Origin: Methanosarcinales archaeon
GTDB lineage: Archaea > Halobacteriota > Syntropharchaeia > Alkanophagales > Methanospirareceae
Direction: 5' to 3'
Assembly (NCBI GenBank): GCA_030621945.1
Contig: JAUXGS010000041.1
Coordinates: forward strand, 1 to 7,265
Length of the DNA stretch: 7,265 nt
Of this stretch, positions 5,900 through 7,265 are shown in pieces. Position 1 is the stretch's first letter, and every line of letters starts with the position of its first letter. A program made the translations under genes and the position numbers. Under the pieces are notes generated by a model. The model was given only the letters and a program-made list of their open reading frames with translations. It was not told where the DNA came from and ran no database searches.

Positions 5900-6728
5900 A
5901 TGATGATGAAAAATATCTACGGCATTCTCGGCGATCCTGTAGCACATAGTCTCTCTCCGGTTATGCATAATGCCGCCTTTGAGAAACTCGGTATGGATGC
6001 CGTTTATCTCGCATTCCGAGTTTCAAAGGCTGAACTTGGGGATGCGATAAAGGGTGCGAAAAGTCTCGGCATCGCTGGCCTTAACGTTACGATACCGTTA
6101 AAGGAAAAAGCGCTCGCTTTCGTAGATGCCGAAGAAGTGGCGAAGAAGATAGGCGCGATAAATACTATTGATTTCAGCCGTGGCACGCCGGTTGGCTATA
6201 ACACCGATGGAATTGGCTCAATGCAGGTGTTGAAAGAGACCGTAGGCGAACTAAAAGGCAAAAAGGTGCTCATCATTGGTGCAGGAGGTGCTGCAAAGGC
6301 GATCGCTTTTTACCTTGACCTCGAAGGTGCAGAGGTGACATTAGCAAACCGGACGAAAGAACGAGCTGCTCAGTTGGCTGCTAAGCTCAGTAATGCGGCT
6401 GCTATTGGATTGGGCGCCGAGTTTAAAAAGCAGATCAAAGCTTCGGATATTTTGATCAATGCAACTTCCGTGGGAATGCATCCGCATGAGGATGCTACGT
6501 TAGTAAATGCAGATATGATGCATCCTGATCTTGTGGTATTCGACATCGTGTACAATCCAGTGGAGACGAAGTTGCTGAAAGAAGCGAAGCGTGCAGGCGT
6601 GAAGAAGATAGTGGATGGTGAAGATGCTCGTCTATCAGGGCGCGGCATCGTTCAAGATATGGACAAAAGAGGAGCCGCCGATAGCGGTAATGGAAAAGGC
6701 AGTTACGGATGCGTTGGCTCGTGATTGA
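5900..6728 (+). CDS. aroE: Shikimate dehydrogenase, frameshifted near the C-terminus
   Basis: NADP-dependent reduction of 3-dehydroshikimate to shikimate in aromatic amino acid synthesis. Numbered from ATG 5900: shikimate-binding SLSP (17-20), NVTIPLK with catalytic K68, NTDG with D103, Rossmann loop GAGGAAKA (127-134) and NADP-phosphate motif NRTKERA (150-156). All these are intact. After VDG (codon 6617-6619) the open frame runs into unrelated residues and stops at 6722-6724. In the +1 frame from 6618 one reads VKMLVYQGAASFKIW and then TKEEPPIAVMEKAV, ending at TGA 6726-6728. That is the conserved AroE C-terminus (DG..ML.YQGA..F..W), including the substrate-contacting Gln. A two-base deletion at about 6617-6620 explains it: it restores VDG-x-x-ML and about 276 residues. 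The cause may be mutation or assembly error. The start is one of three ATGs (5900, 5903, 5906), with no ribosome-binding site. It is divergent from fwd and convergent with rfcS. Confidence 0.9.
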
Positions 6729-6736
6729 GTGAGTGA

Positions 6737-7265
6737 TTATTCTTTATCCGAAGAGAGACAAAAGGCAGCTATCAGCGCATCCAATTGAATTCTCTCATGC
6801 GCACCCTCGGTAATTCTGTAGTCCGCTTCACCAATTTTGTCCATCAATTCCACTTTCTTACGAGCTGGGATATCCAGGTTTATCACAAGCCGATGCATCT
6901 GCGCTAATATTTCGTCGCCGGATATGCCTTTATCCATCAACACCTCCAGGGTATCGAGCGCATCGAAGAATTTACCGTCAAGCGCCTTGTTTATCACCTC
7001 TTTTATCTCCTCTGGTCTTGCCGTTGCGGTTATCTCGTAGATCATCTCCGGCTTTATTTCGTCGCTGAGCACCGCAGCACTTTGCAATGCGTTTACCGCT
7101 CGCCGCATATCGCCCATCGAAACGTAGTTTATAGCTCGAATGACATCTTCTGAGACTGTCAAGCCCTCCTTGTCCGCTATGTACTGTATACGAGCTGCGA
7201 TTGCATCGTAAGAAAGTGATTTGAACCGGTACACCGAGCATCTGGACTGTATGGGGTCTATTATC
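6737..7265 (-). CDS. rfcS: Replication factor C small subunit, C-terminal part (cut by window edge)
   Basis: The clamp-loader small subunit, an AAA+ ATPase that loads the PCNA sliding clamp on primed DNA with the large subunit. The frame is open to the right edge, so only the last 175 residues are visible; the Walker A and B half lies beyond the window. The first visible residues, IIDPIQSRCSVYRFK, contain the SRC motif whose Arg acts in trans as an arginine finger on the neighbouring subunit. GDMRRAVNALQ at about 52-62 is the sensor-2/lid helix motif. The remaining helices form the collar domain that assembles the pentamer. The GTG at 7234 is internal (Val of SVYRFK), not a start. An intein, frequent in archaeal rfcS, would have to lie outside the visible part. 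The stop at 6737-6739 is only eight bases from the restored aroE stop, so the two genes converge closely. Confidence 0.95.
   Translation of the reverse strand, partial: IIDPIQSRCSVYRFKSLSYDAIAARIQYIADKEGLTVSEDVIRAINYVSMGDMRRAVNALQSAAVLSDEIKPEMIYEITATARPEEIKEVINKALDGKFFDALDTLEVLMDKGISGDEILAQMHRLVINLDIPARKKVELMDKIGEADYRITEGAHERIQLDALIAAFCLSSDKE

Noticed and set aside
6618..6620. Programmed +1 frameshifting in aroE
   Set aside because: No recognisable slippery or shift-prone codon at the junction, and re-pairing of the P-site tRNA in the new frame would be poor. Mutation or assembly error is simpler.

Overview
The window looks like a chromosomal segment of a euryarchaeon that uses the methanogenesis (C1) pathway. 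The main evidence is a formylmethanofuran dehydrogenase operon, an archaeal replication factor C small subunit, archaeal BRE/TATA-like promoters, and a dockerin-type secreted protein. An uncultivated methane- or alkane-oxidising lineage of the ANME-1/Syntrophoarchaea type would fit, because dockerin-like secreted proteins are known there. That assignment is inference; the sequence alone does not exclude a methanogen.

Layout from left to right. (1) 32-856, + strand: a secreted, probably lipid-anchored protein with two dockerin/EF-hand calcium loops and a C-terminal region with a transglutaminase-like Cys/His/Asp arrangement. (2) 960-1240, + strand: the truncated and frameshifted tail of a type ISP restriction-modification enzyme. 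(3) 1241-1583: an intergenic island without a convincing protein gene. It holds a 12-bp inverted repeat, a palindrome that reads as a BRE/TATA promoter on both strands, and a possible small leftward RNA. (4) 1605-5807, - strand: the operon fwdD-fwdB-fwdA-fwdC, tightly spaced, with Shine-Dalgarno sites and ending in a hairpin plus U-tract terminator. (5) 5900-6728, + strand: shikimate dehydrogenase aroE, divergent from fwd, with a frameshift that moves its conserved C-terminus into another frame. (6) 6737 to the right edge, - strand: the C-terminal part of rfcS, convergent with aroE.

The four fwd genes supply the catalytic core of formylmethanofuran dehydrogenase. FwdB and FwdD reduce CO2 to formate at a tungsto/molybdopterin. 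FwdA condenses formate with methanofuran at a binuclear metal site. FwdC is the beta-helical scaffold. The electron-transfer subunits FwdF, FwdG and FwdE are not in the window. aroE (aromatic amino acid synthesis) and rfcS (DNA replication clamp loading) are unrelated housekeeping neighbours. The most useful observations are the two independent frameshifts, the probable small structured RNA with its two-way promoter, and the dockerin/transglutaminase-like protein. I found no clear new defence or metabolic system.
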